DNA of 64,000 nucleotides from Callorhinus ursinus (lineage: Eukaryota; Chordata; Mammalia; Carnivora; Otariidae): assembly GCF_003265705.1 (NCBI RefSeq), contig NW_020312867.1, positions 4,491,307-4,555,306 on the forward strand, written 5' to 3'. Position 1 is the first letter of the stretch. Each line of letters starts with the position of its first letter. The notes under the pieces were generated by a model. It had not been told where the DNA came from, searched no databases, and saw only the letters and a list, made by a program, of their open reading frames with translations. Positions 23,409 through 35,041 of this stretch are shown piece by piece. Position numbers and translations under genes: made by a program.

Positions 23409-23689
23409 AGAAAAAAAGAAAAAGAAAAAGCTAGTGACTAATATCTCTTTGCTCTATATCCGGGTGATTTATTGGCTCGACAGATTTAATATTTCTTTTG
23501 CAGGGCCTTCAAAGCTTTCAGTTCTGTCCTCAAGAAAGAAAAACTATTTGTACAAGTAATAACAATCATGGCTAATGTTTATTGATTGCTGTCAATGTTC
23601 CAGGTGGTAATCTAAGAGTTTTTCAAGTAATATTTCTTTTTTTTAAAAGGTCAGTATTTTATTTTATTTTTTATTTTAATTAATTTATT

Positions 23690-23876
23690 TTTTTAGAGAG
23701 GGAGGTGGGGGAGGGGCCGAGGGAGAGGGAGAGAGAGAATCTCAAGCAGACTCTCCACCCAGTGCCAAGCCCAATGTGGGCCCAACACTGGCCTGATCGA
23801 TCCCAAGATCCTGAGATCGTGACCTGAGTTGAAATCAAAAGTCTGCTGCCCAACTGACTGAACCACCCGGGTGCCC
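23690..23876 (-). repeat. CAN-SINE, older long type
   Basis: Diverged antisense copy ending 'caccc-gggtgccc', with the 'aaatcaaaagtctg' block before the head. Confidence 0.82.
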
Positions 23877-24056
23877 TGAGCCCATCTAGCTCTTAAGCAC
23901 TATATGGCATTGACAATCGACGTGACTCAAGAGTGATAGCAAAGCCCTTTTGCCTAGGATCCCTTCCTCACTGGTACCAGAAATTCCACTATTATTGCTT
24001 CTTCCCTCACAGTTAAGCATTGCCCTCTTTAGATGCCTCCTAAAATACAACTAGTT

Positions 24057-24415
24057 CAGGTGCCTGGATGGCTCAGTCTGTTAAGTGTCTGGTTCTTGAT
24101 CTCAGCTCAGGTCTTGATCTCAGGGTCATGAGTTCAAGCCCTGCATTGGGCTCCATGCTGCCCATGGAGCCTACTTTAAAAAGTAGAAAAGTGGGGCGCC
24201 TGGGTGGCTCAGTCAGTTAAGCGACTGCCTTCGGCGCAGGTCATGATCCCAGGGCCTTGGGATCGAGCCCCGCGTCGGGCTCCCTGCTCTGCGGGAAGTC
24301 TGCTTCTCCCTCTCCCACTCCCCCTGCTTGTGTTCCCTCTCTTGCTGTCTCTCTCTGTCAAATAAATAAATAAAATCTTTAAATAAATAAATAAATAAAA
24401 GTAGAAAAGAAACTA
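24057..24415 (+). repeat. CAN-SINE, short old type, split by a younger copy
   Basis: The head and body lie at 24057-24192 and the tail resumes after 24400. The flanks AAAATACAACTAGTT and AAAATACAGCTAGTT are its TSD. Confidence 0.82.
24193..24400 (+). repeat. CAN-SINE nested in the tail of an older copy
   Basis: Inserted into the A-rich tail of the preceding element, with TSD AAAAGTAGAAAAG on both sides. Confidence 0.92.
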
Positions 24416-24462
24416 AAATACAGCTAGTTAAGAGAGCAGGACACTAAATCCCTACACATCTG

Positions 24463-24663
24463 GGGCGCCTGGGTGGCTCAGTTGGTTAAGCGACTGCCTT
24501 CGGCTCAGGTCATGATCCTGGAGTCCCCGGATCGAGTCCCGCATCAGGCTCCCTGCTCAGCAGGGAGTCTGCTTCTCCCTCTGACCCTCTTCCCTCTCGT
24601 GCTCTCTCTCATTCTCTCTCTCTCTCAAATAAATAAATAAAATCTTAAATAAATAAATAAATA
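24463..24663 (+). repeat. CAN-SINE, long type
   Basis: TSD ATCCCTACACATCTG on both sides. It is the third SINE within 600 bp, all on the same strand. Confidence 0.93.
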
Positions 24664-25329
24664 AATCCCTACACATCTGATTGAATGGGTTTTTCACTGC
24701 ACTGTCTACCAAACGGACTGAAAGAGAGACACAGATTGGGAGGTGGGGAATGGGGGGGGCAGGGCGTTGAAGGGGATGAACAAAGAGATAAGAGGTTGGA
24801 GCCAGATGTCCCAATTTTCCTGGGTTGGCCCTGCTCAACCTCACATCGATGGGGCCCTCTGGAAATACAACCTTATGGCCAACTGGCACTGGTTCTCAGC
24901 CCAGAACTCTGGGGACAGGGAGCCAAGTGGGTGAAAGGAGACAGGAGAGGCTCTTTGGAATGATGCTGGGAGTAGCTCAGGTGCCTCCTTCAGAGCCAGG
25001 GTATCCTTAGGGAAAGGCAGGTGGGACAGAGGGCATGACATGAATCCCCTGAGAAGGAAAGTCAGCCTCACTCTTTTGCCTTGAGGTGGTTGTATTCTAT
25101 CCACCTGAAGTCCATTTTTAAAAAATTAAAATGTATTTTAAATGATGCAGCAATTTACATAAATATTGTATAAAATCCAAATTTTTTAATTTTAAAAAGT
25201 TATAAATATAAAATTCAAACAATCAAGATGAAGTCAAGGTCCCTTGACTGTCACTCGTCCAATTCAAGAGACCTTCCACCATGCCCCTAATTTGGAGTAT
25301 ATCCTCTCTTTTCCTCTCTTTTTTCTACA

Positions 25330-25331
<2 letters not shown>

Positions 25332-25372
<41 letters not shown>
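25332..25372 (+). repeat. (AT)n microsatellite
   Basis: About 20 uninterrupted TA units, followed by ACATACACATG. Confidence 0.9.
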
Positions 25373-25376
<4 letters not shown>

Positions 25377-25644
25377 CACATGCATCACACGCATATAGGA
25401 AGTGTTTTGTTTCATAGGGCGTGTTTTACTTCTAGTTTTAGAATTATGCTTTACATTTTTTTGTTTACTTACTTAATTACAGGGACATAGTTCAAAATTC
25501 CAAAGGTTCAATAGGGAATCCAGTGAAAAGCAGGTGTCCTTCCTTCCCCAGTTCACAACCATCTGGTCTCCTCCCTGGAGGCAACCACCAATTCTAGTGT
25601 CCTGTTATTCCTTCCAGAGGTATTCTATGCAGTTAAATCCAATG

Positions 25645-25793
25645 CATATATATAGATATACACACACAAACACATATATTACATTATATATGTATTACAT
25701 TACATAATGTATGTACATATACATTATATATTATAATGAATATATTCACTATAATATATATTACATTATATTGAATATATACTGAATATATAG

Positions 25794-25828
<35 letters not shown>

Positions 25829-25835
25829 GTATGTA
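25645..25835 (+). repeat. AT-rich low-complexity stretch
   Basis: Irregular TATATA/ATTACATTATA units with many short palindromes, including a (CT)n then (AT)n switch at about 25793-25828. Confidence 0.8.
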
Positions 25836-26066
25836 TTTTTCACACAAATGGGGACACGGTTCTGCACCTTGTTTTTTTCACCTTACAGTATATCTTGCAG
25901 ACCTGTCCTTATCAGTATGGAGAACAGCCTCATTCTTTCTTACACATGCATAGTATCCCATTGTATATATACCTGACATTTCTCTAGTCCCCTATGGAAA
26001 GAAAGGTTGTTCTCAGTATTTTATTTCTATAAACAATGCTGCAATTGATATATTTTTTTATTTTTA

Positions 26067-26258
26067 ATTTTTATTTTTTTAAAAGATTTTATTTGTTTAT
26101 CAGAGAGAGAGAGAGCACAAGCAGGGGGAGCGGCAAACAGAGGGAGAAGCAGACTCCTTGCTGAGCAAGGAGCCCGATGCAGGACTCGACCCCAGGACCC
26201 TGGGATCATGACCTGAGCCAAAGGCAGACGCTTAACTGACTGAGCCCCCAGGCATCCC
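26067..26258 (-). repeat. CAN-SINE, first of a stacked pair
   Basis: Flanked by TTGATATATTTTTTTA-like copies. The right copy serves as the left flank of the next element. Confidence 0.9.
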
Positions 26259-26267
26259 TGATATATT

Positions 26268-26437
26268 TTTTTAAGGATTTTATTTATTTATTTGTCAGAG
26301 AGAGAGAGGCAGGCAGAGGGAGAAGCAGGCTCCCCACTGAGGAAGGAGCCCGATGTGGGACTCGATCCCAGGACTCCTGGGATCATGACCTGAGCTGAAG
26401 GCAGACGCTCAACTGACTGAACCACCCAGGCATCCCT
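26268..26437 (-). repeat. CAN-SINE, second of a stacked pair
   Basis: A third copy of the target (AATTGATATTTTT) follows it. It lacks the GGGGGAGNGG segment and so is shorter. Confidence 0.88.
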
Positions 26438-26490
26438 GTAATTGATATTTTTATCCATTACTTTGCATATTTATTTGTAAGATGAATATT

Positions 26491-26691
26491 TTTTTGAGAG
26501 AGAGAGAGAGAGAGATAGCAAGCACATGGTGGGGGCGGGGGTGGAGGGGCAGAGGGAGAGGGAGAGAATCCCAAGCAGACTCCCCACTGAGTGCAGAGCC
26601 TGATGTGGGGCTCAATCTCACGACCCTGAGATCATGACTCCAGCCAAAATCAAGAGTCAGACACCCAACCAACTGAGCCACTCAGGCCCCC
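26491..26691 (-). repeat. CAN-SINE, older long type
   Basis: TSD AAGATGAATAT on both sides. It contains the 'aaaatcaagagtcagac' block. Confidence 0.9.
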
Positions 26692-26699
26692 CAAGATGA

Positions 26700-27230
26700 A
26701 TATCTACTACTGGGGATTAGTAAAGTGAGGTTATTTTAAAAGTTTAAATAGTATTTTAAGTGTTTTTTGATGTTACCAAATAGCTTCTAGAATGTACTGA
26801 TTTTTACTGCTTATAGGTTTGTTCATTTCTACATAAACATGTCATATTATATACTCTGTCCGGAACTCACATTTTTCACTCAGCAATATGATTTGGAGTT
26901 CTACCTATGTCAATACACATAGACACAGAGCCCTACCTCATTAAAAAATATACCACCCTAGTGTTTCCTGTTGTATGGCTGTAGATAGCTTATTTAACTG
27001 TAGATAGCTTATTTAACTGTAGATAGCTTATTGATGGACATTTTAGTGGTTTACAATTTTTTGCTGCCACAAACAATACTACAATGACTATTCTTGTGTG
27101 AATAAAACAGATTCAAAGAAATGACTTGCAAGAGTGATAGGTATACATATTTTGAATTTCAATAGATGCTGTCAAATTGTTCTCCCAAAACGTGCCAGTT
27201 TAACCTTTCACCAATGGTGCGTGAGAGCTT
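26700..27230 (-). repeat. L1 3' region, antisense
   Basis: 'gatggacattttagtggttt', 'gccacaaacaatactacaatgac' and 'gctgtcaaattgttctccc' follow the order of antisense L1 3' sequence. Confidence 0.62.
26980..27033 (+). repeat. 19-bp tandem repeat
   Basis: Nearly three exact units of TGTAGATAGCTTATTTAAC inside an antisense L1. Confidence 0.92.
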
Positions 27231-28329
27231 TAGATTTACATCTAGAAGTGGCCTAGATGCTTCCCCCTGAATCAAAGCTTAAAGTCCCAGTTATCACTGG
27301 GATCATCCAGGCCCTGAGCTCCCCTCCGCAGAGTGTGAGTGGACAAGCAGAGTGTTGGGAAGGATGAACACAGACTAGGGGCAGTCTGTCCCCCATTAGC
27401 CAGGTGGTCACCCAGGTAACACAACCCTCTCCAAAGAAAAGGCAAGGCTACTTTGGGAGAGAGTGAGCTCCTCATCATTACAAGTGTCTGAGTGGAGGTT
27501 TGGTATCAACAAATGCTCGGAGCATTTATTTGGTGCCAGATTTGGGGCTTGGTGTCTTGACTCAGAGATGTGTCAGACCCATTTCCTGCCTTCCCAGAGC
27601 TTGATAATCATGGAGAAAATAAACAAGTAAACCGTGATAATTCTGTCTACTAAGTATTGAGTTGGACTTCCTTTTCTGACAATATCTGGTACTTCCTGCT
27701 ACATAACACATGGAAATGCCAGAAACAAAAACAACAAACATCCTTTTAAATGCACAACTGAACCGAAGCAGTTCAAGTTTTAACAGACATTTGGGGAGAT
27801 GAAGACTTGGACTTACATGAAGTTTGGGGTTAGAACTGAGACTCTTGAAGGGCTACACCCACAGTGTAAGATTAGACTAGAAGAAAACAAACTTCTGACT
27901 ACTAGCAAAGGAGACAAACAGGATATATGTCCATCTTGACCTGGTCTTTGGGTGGGGGAAAGAAACTATCTCCCAAGAATTTGAAACCACATGCCTGCCC
28001 TTGACGAGTCTGAGGTTCATATTTATATCACCTGCATGGCTGGGAATCCCCAAGGCTGAGAAATTAACATAAAAGGAGACCTATTCCAAAACCATCTCTC
28101 AGATGCCTAGCTGAAATAAATGCAAATCCTCTTTGGATCTCCCCCACACCCAATTGCAGGCTACACAGAATTCCTATATATAAAGCTCTTCCAAACATTA
28201 GCTAATAATCCACAAGGAAACAATCCACCATGAGTAAGATCCCGTAGACACGACGGCCAAAATCTTCAGATACCAGAATTATCAGATAGTGATTATTAAG
28301 TGCAGCTTAGAGGCACCTGCTAAGTGCTT

Positions 28330-29170
28330 TGGGAGTATAGAGAAAGAACTGACTCCCGGATGGAACCAAAGTCTTCAGAGAGATGGAAACTTGGAGAATG
28401 GGCCTTGAAAGATAAGTAGGACTTTGTGCCAAGTGAGGACTTTGGGGTAGCCAGTGGGGTGTACAAAGTAGAATGTACCAAGGAAATGACTATTGATTAT
28501 TTAGTTTCTCAAGTGCAAATAGGGCAGAAAAGTGTGGGATGAGGCAAGGGAGGTAGGTAGAGGGATAGATCATGCTGGTCCTTGCAAGCCATCCTAAGGA
28601 AAGCCAGTGAAGGGTTTTAAGTGAAGAGTTAGTGATATTCATTTGTTCATTTGTGCATTCATTCAACAATGGGCATCAGGCATGAAGAATGGGTTGTAGA
28701 CTGGAGAGTAGAATGCAACAGGAGATGAGTCAAGAGAGTATAGCAGACATCTAGGTGAGATATGCTGGTGGCTTAGGCCAGGGTGGTGGCAGTGAAGATG
28801 GAGAAGAATAGGTTGATTTTACTGATGTTTAGGTCAAAGCTTGAAGGTGGATTGTCTACAAGGGATGGGGAAATAGGTGTCAAGGCTGATTCCCAGGTTT
28901 TTGGCTGAGCAACTGAAAGACGGGTGGTGCCATTCATGGAGATAAGGAATTAAGGAGGAAAAGTGAGTTGTTAAAAGAAGATCATGAGTTCAGTTTTACA
29001 TATTTGGAGTTTAAAGTGGCACTATCTAGTTTGACACAAATTTCTGAGTATCAATAAGTGAAACCTCGGCTGGAAATAAAGATCTGAGAGTCACCAAAAT
29101 ATAAGTGGCAATTAAAGCCAGGGAAGTATATGAGAGTCTTTTGGGAGGCTGGTTTCCATCTCCTGTTGTA
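28330..29170 (+). repeat. Old dispersed repeat, family not named
   Basis: 'gccagtgaagggttttaagtg', 'ggcttaggccagggtggtggcag' and 'aaggctgattcccaggtttttggc' are phrases of a common old mammalian repeat. A related block may lie at 55380-55760. Confidence 0.5.
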
Positions 29171-29186
29171 ATGGTTAGGAACTTTT

Positions 29187-29577
29187 TTTTTTTTAAGATT
29201 TTATTTATCTAGGGGCGCCTGGGTGACTCAGTCCGTTAAGCGTTTGCCTTCGGCTCGATCCTGATCCCAGGATCCTGGGATTGAGCCTGGCATCGGGCTC
29301 CCTGCTCACTGGGGAGTCTGCTTTTCCCTCTGCCTCTGCTGCTCCCCCTGCTTCTGCACACTCTCTCTCTCTTTCTCTCTGTCTCTCTCTATTTCACTTA
29401 TTTATCTATTTATTTGTCAGAGAGAGAGAGAGCACAAGCAGGGGGTAGCAGCAGGCAGAGGGAGAAGCAGGCTCGCTGCAGAGCAGGGAGCCCGATGTCG
29501 GGCTCGAACCCAGGACCAGGGGATCAGGACCTGAGCCGAAGGCAGACGCTTAACCGCCTGAGCCACCCAGGTGTCCC
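29187..29577 (-). repeat. CAN-SINE split by an opposite-strand CAN-SINE
   Basis: The tail (29187-29211) and body (29396-29577) of an antisense copy are separated by a + strand copy. TTATTTATCT is repeated at the junctions. Confidence 0.9.
29212..29395 (+). repeat. CAN-SINE nested inside an antisense CAN-SINE
   Basis: Inserted in the A/T-rich tail of the host element. Its own tail has lost the terminal AAATCTTT. Confidence 0.9.
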
Positions 29578-31134
29578 TAGTTAGGGCCTTTTGATTACAG
29601 GTACCTAAAGACCCAACTCAAACTGGATTAAACTCGAAAAGAAGTTGGGTTGAAATGTTTAGCAATAATCGCCTTCAGGCAAGGCTTCATCCAGTGTCTC
29701 AAATAATGGAACTAAGATCCAGTCTTTTCTGATTTTTCTAAAACACTTCCTAGGAGTTGGCTTAATTCTTGACAGGCTCTTTGTGACCACATGCTAGTGT
29801 AGGGAAATGGCTCTGCCTTGGGCACCCTGATGACCTTGCATGTATTCATTCATATAGGCCACACGGGCAAAGGTTTGAGAAGCTTATCCGAGTCTTGGCA
29901 GACTGCCTTGTGACCCTCCCAGAACATGAGAGGATGTGAGGGGCTTGTAAGACTGAAGCCATCTTCTGCTTGCTTCCCTCTCTCCCCCGGGAGGCTATCA
30001 TGAGACAGTTTTCTTACTGCTTCCCAGGTTCTGAGGAGCTAATGGAACTTTCTGCCCCGCCCTATTCAGAATGGAGCGGCAGACTATAGAACCTGTTAAT
30101 TGCAGTCTAGAACTGGCTCCTCAATAACAGGGTGCCCACGACTTGTTTTGTAATTGTCCAGCTCCTTTTGATTCAGTGTCATCCTTTTCGGTGTGTGGAA
30201 CAAAGATCATCAGGAGCTGGCTTATTCTTCTTGCTGTGTATGTGAGTAATAAACTACTTAAATTGAAAAGTGGCTCATTGTACCTTTACCAGTAGAATTA
30301 GTTAGGCCTTGGCCTTATCTTGTCTTGTACATATAAACTACCAGCAGCTTCTAGGTCTGGGTGCTTCCAAGCTCAAACCTGGCAGAAAAGAAAATGTCCA
30401 TTTGCCCAAATGGCTCAATTCAAAATTTCAGAATTGAAAGGTTTGGTTTTTTTTTTTTTTAGCTCTTATTGACCTGATTTGGGTCATTTGTTCATCCCTG
30501 AACCAATCACTGTGGCTAGGGATTTGGAATGTATTGGTTAGTTTGAGCCATTTGGAGCCCAATCCTGGAAATGGGGTTGAGGTCAATCCCATTCAAACCA
30601 CATGGCTGAGAATTCAGAGTCCTGTTAGGAAAGGGGAAAGGAAAGGTGGAAAGGAGGCCAGAAAGCAGCAAGGAAAGCCCACTATCCCTGTTTCCTTTGC
30701 CAGAGCAGGGAAGTCTGTGCGTAGTTGGAGGAAGGGCATGAGGGGTCTGAATGCATAGATGTGGAGGGTATAGGGCTCCAGAGGCGGGAGAGGGATTCAG
30801 AAACAGGAAGCTGAGCAAGAGGAAGCCGATCTTTAGCCTTCAGGCTGTAGGTCTAGTTTGTATCTTGGTCTTGTTTTCCTAACAGGATGGCTTTTGCAAT
30901 GGTGGGCATTTGTGGGTAGGGGACAGGAAGGAAATTGAGAGCTGGAGGCACAGAGTCCCGGAAATCTGTGTTCAGAGCATTATGAAGGTCAGATTTCCAG
31001 GTTTCTTTGGGCCCTTCCAACACTTGGGGGCAAGGGTTGAGGATGGAGCTGGTGTGCGTCTCCTTTTAGGTCTTCCCAGACACCCAACCCGGGAACAAGA
31101 GGCCGCCGGTATAGGAGACAGGTGATGAGAACCC

Positions 31135-31225
31135 TGGTCTCTGGACCCAGTGCCACCACTGACTTGCTAGGTGATCCTGGGGCAGGAGCTGCTCCTTTCT
31201 GAAATTTCGTTTCCCAGTCTGTACA
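31135..31225 (+). repeat. MIR fragment
   Basis: 'gccaccactgacttgctaggtgatc' and 'gtttcccagtctgtac' are MIR-like. Confidence 0.62.
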
Positions 31226-31497
31226 GTGAACTAGATCGGGCCTTTCCTACTTTTTCCATCTTAAGGACACTTTCAATTATTTTTCCCGACATGCCACTGC
31301 CTTCCACTCACCCGATTTATTGAGTTGTTATTCTTCATTTTTAAGTATTTAGATAGTTTGTTTTCTGGTGAAAAATCTACACAAACATAGAGCAAGCCAG
31401 TGCTGTATCTTTAATTCTTCTTTTTGCTTTCATAGCAGCCCTGTTTGTTTTTTTCACTCTGTTCTTATGTGTCTTTTGCTGATTTTCTTGAGTTCTT

Positions 31498-31693
31498 TTT
31501 TTTTTTAAGATTTTATTTATTTATTTGACAGAGAGAGAGAGAGCACAAGCAGGGGGAGTGGCAGGCAGAGGGAGAGGGAGAAGCAGGCTCCCCGCTGAGC
31601 AGGGAACCCAACTTGGGGCTGGGTCCCAGGACCCTGGGTTTATGACCTGAGCTGAAGGCAAATGCTTAACCAACTGAGCCACCCAGGCGCCCC
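31498..31693 (-). repeat. CAN-SINE, long type
   Basis: A full antisense copy from a 10-T run to CACCCAGGCGCCCC. Flanking duplications are not obvious. Confidence 0.92.
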
Positions 31694-31739
31694 TATTTTC
31701 ATTTTTTTTGTTGCATAAGCTACTGAATACCTATGCTTT

Positions 31740-31915
31740 CAGGGTAATGTTCTTCAAAGTACAGTTCCTGAACCACCAGCATCAGAATAAACTGGTGAGA
31801 TAGATGAAGAGTGCGGGTTCCTGGGCTCCTTCCTGGACCTAGCGAATCAGTTTCTAGAGCAGAGCTAGGAAATTTACATTTGAAAAATATATCTCCCAAA
31901 GCTCATTTAAAAAAA
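31740..31915 (+). repeat. MER5A-like hAT transposon remnant
   Basis: 'gttcctgaaccaccagcatcag', 'ctagcgaatcagtttctagag' and 'gaaatttacatttg' occur in the order of MER5-type elements. Confidence 0.55.
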
Positions 31916-32317
31916 AAAAGGTATTATGAATAATAACTATGAACAAGCTATAGACAGTCATGTGCAAGTTTTTGTGGGGATATATGTTTCATTTCTCTTG
32001 AATATTAACTAGGAGTGGAATTGCTGGGTCACATGGCAACTCTAGGTTTAACATGTTGAGCAACTGCCAAACCTTTTTTCAAAGTGCCTACAGCATTTTA
32101 CATTCCCATCACGAGGATTCCAATTTCTCCGTTTCCTTACCAATGTTTGTTATTATCTGCCTTTTATTATAGCCACCCCCATGGGTGAGAAGTAATATCT
32201 CATTGTGGTTTTGATTTGTATTTCCCTAATAACTAATAATGTTGGGCATTTTTCACATCCTTATTGGCCATTTTTATCTCTTTTTGGAGCTATGTCTATT
32301 CCAATCCTTTGCCTACT

Positions 32318-32418
32318 TTTTTAAGGCTTTTATTTTGAAGTAATCTCTACATCCAATGTGGGGCTCAAACTTACAACTCTGAGATGAAGAGTCACATACT
32401 CCATCAACCAGGCACCCC
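32318..32418 (-). repeat. CAN-SINE, short old type, stack member 1
   Basis: Lies in an antisense L1. TCCTTTGCC at its borders is a target copy shared with the next elements. Confidence 0.85.
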
Positions 32419-32427
32419 ATCCTTTGC

Positions 32428-32623
32428 CCATTTTTTTTTTTAAGATTTTATTTACTTATTTGACAGAGAGAGACATAGCGAGAGAGGGAACACAAGCAGG
32501 GGGAGTGGGAGAAGCAGGCTTCCTGCCAAGCAGGGAGCCTGATGAGGGGCTTGATCCCAGGATTCCGGGATCGTGACCTGAGCCAAAGGCAGACGCTTAA
32601 CGACTGAGCCACCCAGGCGCCCC
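32428..32623 (-). repeat. CAN-SINE, long type, stack member 2
   Basis: TSD TCCTTTGCCCATTTTT on both sides. Inserted beside the old short copy. Confidence 0.93.
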
Positions 32624-32639
32624 TCCTTTGCCCATTTTT

Positions 32640-32824
32640 AAAAATGATTTATTTATTTATAAGAGAGAGTGCGCATGAGCAGGGGTAGGGTCAGAGGGAG
32701 AGGGAGAGAAATCCTCAAGCAGACTCCTGCTGAGCACAGAACCTGACTCGGGGTTCTATCCCAGGACCCCAAGATCATGACCCGAGCGGAAATCAAGATC
32801 ATGACCGAGCCACGCAGGTGCCCC
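32640..32824 (-). repeat. CAN-SINE, older long type, stack member 3
   Basis: Diverged copy with an 'aaatcaagatcatgacc' block. A degraded target copy (CTCTGCCTGTTTTT) follows. Confidence 0.85.
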
Positions 32825-33188
32825 CTCTGCCTGTTTTTAATTGGATTCTTTATCTTCTATTATTGAGTTATAAAAGTTCTCCATATATTCTGAATGAAAG
32901 TCCCTAATCAGATATATGGTTTGGAGATATTTTCTCCCATTCTGTGGGTTGTCTTTTTACTTCTTGATGATTTCCTTTGGAGCACAAGTTTTTAATTTTG
33001 ATTAGATCCAATTTCTTTCTTTCCTTCATTTGTTGCCTGTGCTTTTGGTGTTGTATCTAAAAAACCATTGCCTAACTCAAGGTCATGGAGATTTACTCCT
33101 AGGTTTTCTTCTAGGCATGTCATAGTTTTAGGTCTAATATTTAAGTCTATGATCCATTCAAACTCATGTTTAAGAAGCACTAGTTTGG

Positions 33189-33374
33189 GGGTGCCTGGGT
33201 GGCTCAGTTGGTTGAGCAACTGCCTTCCACTCAGGTCATGATCCTGGAATTCCAGGATCGAGTCCCACATGGGCTCCCTGCTCAGTGGGGAGTCTGCTTC
33301 TCCCTCTGACCCTCCCCCCTCTCGTGCTGCTCTCTCTCTCAAATAAATAAATAAAATCTATAAAAAAAAAAAAA
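33189..33374 (+). repeat. CAN-SINE, long type
   Basis: TSD AAGAAGCACTAGTTTGGG on both sides. It interrupts the antisense L1. Confidence 0.94.
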
Positions 33375-33444
33375 AGAAGCACTAGTTTGGGTCTACCTGT
33401 AATGGTTTTTCCCAAAGACAATCCTCACCCTAAGAAGAATTTTT

Positions 33445-33835
33445 TTTTGAATATTTATCATAGCTTTATTCACAAGGGCTAAAACCTGGAAACTACATGG
33501 ATATCCATTAATAGGTGAATGTACAGACAGGATATATCCATACAGAGGAATACTACTTAGCAATAAAAAAGCCTGAGCTGGTGATACCTGTAGTAATATG
33601 GATAGATTTAAGAATCCTTAAGCTGCACAAAGGAATGTGGGCATAAAAGAGTTCCTTTAATGTTGTTAAAAATGCAAGCCCACCTATAGCGCTGCTGGTT
33701 GCCTGGGGCTGAGGGTGGAGGCAGAGATAGACTGCAAAGGGACACAAGGGAACTTGTGAGGTAGAGGAAATGCCCTGTGTCTTGAATGGAGCAGTAGTTT
33801 CATTTGTATGTACACTGTGAAAATACATTTAATTA
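33445..33835 (+). repeat. L1 3' end
   Basis: 'ctttattcacaagggctaaaac', 'gaatactacttagcaataaa' and 'ctggttgcctggggctgagg' mark an L1 3'UTR. Confidence 0.76.
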
Positions 33836-33977
33836 TACAGTTTATTTTTTTTAATTTTTATTTTTTTGAGAAAGCACTCAGACTGCATCCTCTCCTGCTT
33901 ACTCCTCCAAAGGAGGAGAAGAATGATCATCGATGGCAATTTGTAGTGGTGGGAACAACACCTAAAGCCGGCTTCAC

Positions 33978-34140
33978 GGGGTGCCTGGGTGGCTCAGTCG
34001 TTAAGCGTCTGCCTTTGGCTCAGGTCATGTCCTGGGATCGAGCCCCGCATCTGGCTCCCTGCTCTGCGGGAAGCCTGCTTCTCCCTTTCCCACTCCCCCT
34101 GCTTGTGTTCCCTCTCTCTCTGTCAAATAAATAAAATATA
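33978..34140 (+). repeat. CAN-SINE with an inverted 3' end
   Basis: A slightly shortened copy runs directly into an antisense SINE tail at 34142-34180. Confidence 0.88.
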
Positions 34141-34141
34141 T

Positions 34142-34180
34142 ATTTTTAAAGATTTAATTATTTATTTGACAGAGAGAGAC
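34142..34180 (-). repeat. CAN-SINE 3' tail fragment, inverted
   Basis: Only the tail and the first 'gacagagagagac' of an antisense copy are present. With the preceding element it forms a 22-bp perfect hairpin stem. Confidence 0.8.
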
Positions 34181-34491
34181 ATCTCTTCAACTACTGAAGT
34201 CTCATAAAGGTGGGGGAGGGTGGAATTTTGTCACTGCAATATTCCCCAACACGCAGTATAGGGCCAGGGGATATAGTGATCTTTTAAAAATATACACTTG
34301 ACTACATCACTTTTTGGTTTAAAATCCTCCAACGGTACTTGGATTACACTTTGAATAAAGTCCGAATTCCCAACCATGGCAAACAGGTCCCTACCTGATT
34401 GGCCACTATCTGCCTCTCCACCCATACCTTCTACTACTCTCTCCACTTGGAACGTACTTGTTTTCTTTCCCAAACACATCCTGCTGTTTCC

Positions 34492-34694
34492 TTTTTTTTT
34501 TTTTTAAGATTTTATTTATTTACTTGACAGAGAGAGACACAGCGAGAGAGGGGACACAAGCAGGGGGAGTGGGAGAGGGAGAAGCAGGCTTCCCGCTGAG
34601 CAGGGAGCCCGATGCGGGGCTCGATCCCAGGACCCTGGGACCATGACCTGAGCTAAAGACAAACGCTTAACGACTGAGCCACCCAGGCGCCCCC
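34492..34694 (-). repeat. CAN-SINE, long type
   Basis: TSD CATCCTGCT(G/A)TTTCCTT on both sides. It splits an L2 element. Confidence 0.93.
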
Positions 34695-34847
34695 ATCCTG
34701 CTATTTCCTTAATCAGTCTGTTTCTTCCACTTGTCAGCTCTGATTAGTTTCTCATCCTTTGGGTCTCAGCTCAAATGTCTCCTCTTCCCAGAGCCTTCCC
34801 TGACTGCCCTGTCCAGTGTTACCAACACACTTCCACCGAGTTATTCT

Positions 34848-35041
34848 TTTTTTTTTTTTAAAGATTTTATTTATTTGAGAGAGAGAGCGGGTGAGGACAC
34901 GAGCGGGAGGAGGAGTAAAGGGAGAGGGAGAAGCAGATTCTCCGATGAGCAGGGAGCCAAGGCGGGGCTCCATCCCAGGACCCAGGGATCACAACCTGAG
35001 TGGAAGGCAGTGCTTAACCGATTGAACCCCCATGAGCCCCC
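34848..35041 (-). repeat. CAN-SINE, long type
   Basis: TSD TACC(G/A)AGTTATTCTT on both sides. It is the second SINE in the same L2. Confidence 0.92.

Larger units (their letters stand above)
25840..26480 (-). repeat. L1 3' region, antisense, broken by SINEs
   Basis: 'cagcctcattctttcttacacatgcatagtatcccattg' type text, then 'ataaacaatgctgcaattgat', resuming after two SINEs at 26438. Confidence 0.65.
31940..33188 (-). repeat. L1 antisense fragment split by three SINEs
   Basis: 'ggaattgctgggtcacatgg', 'tctcattgtggttttgatttg', 'ttggccatttttatctc', and later 'gagatattttctcccattctg' and 'tccattcaaactcatg' are antisense L1 landmarks. The element is interrupted at 32318-32824. Confidence 0.8.

Noticed and set aside
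30040..30300. A possible LTR end with AATAAA near 30249
   Set aside because: The text 'gtgagtaataaactacttaaattgaaaag' is LTR-like, but I could not match the rest to a known family.
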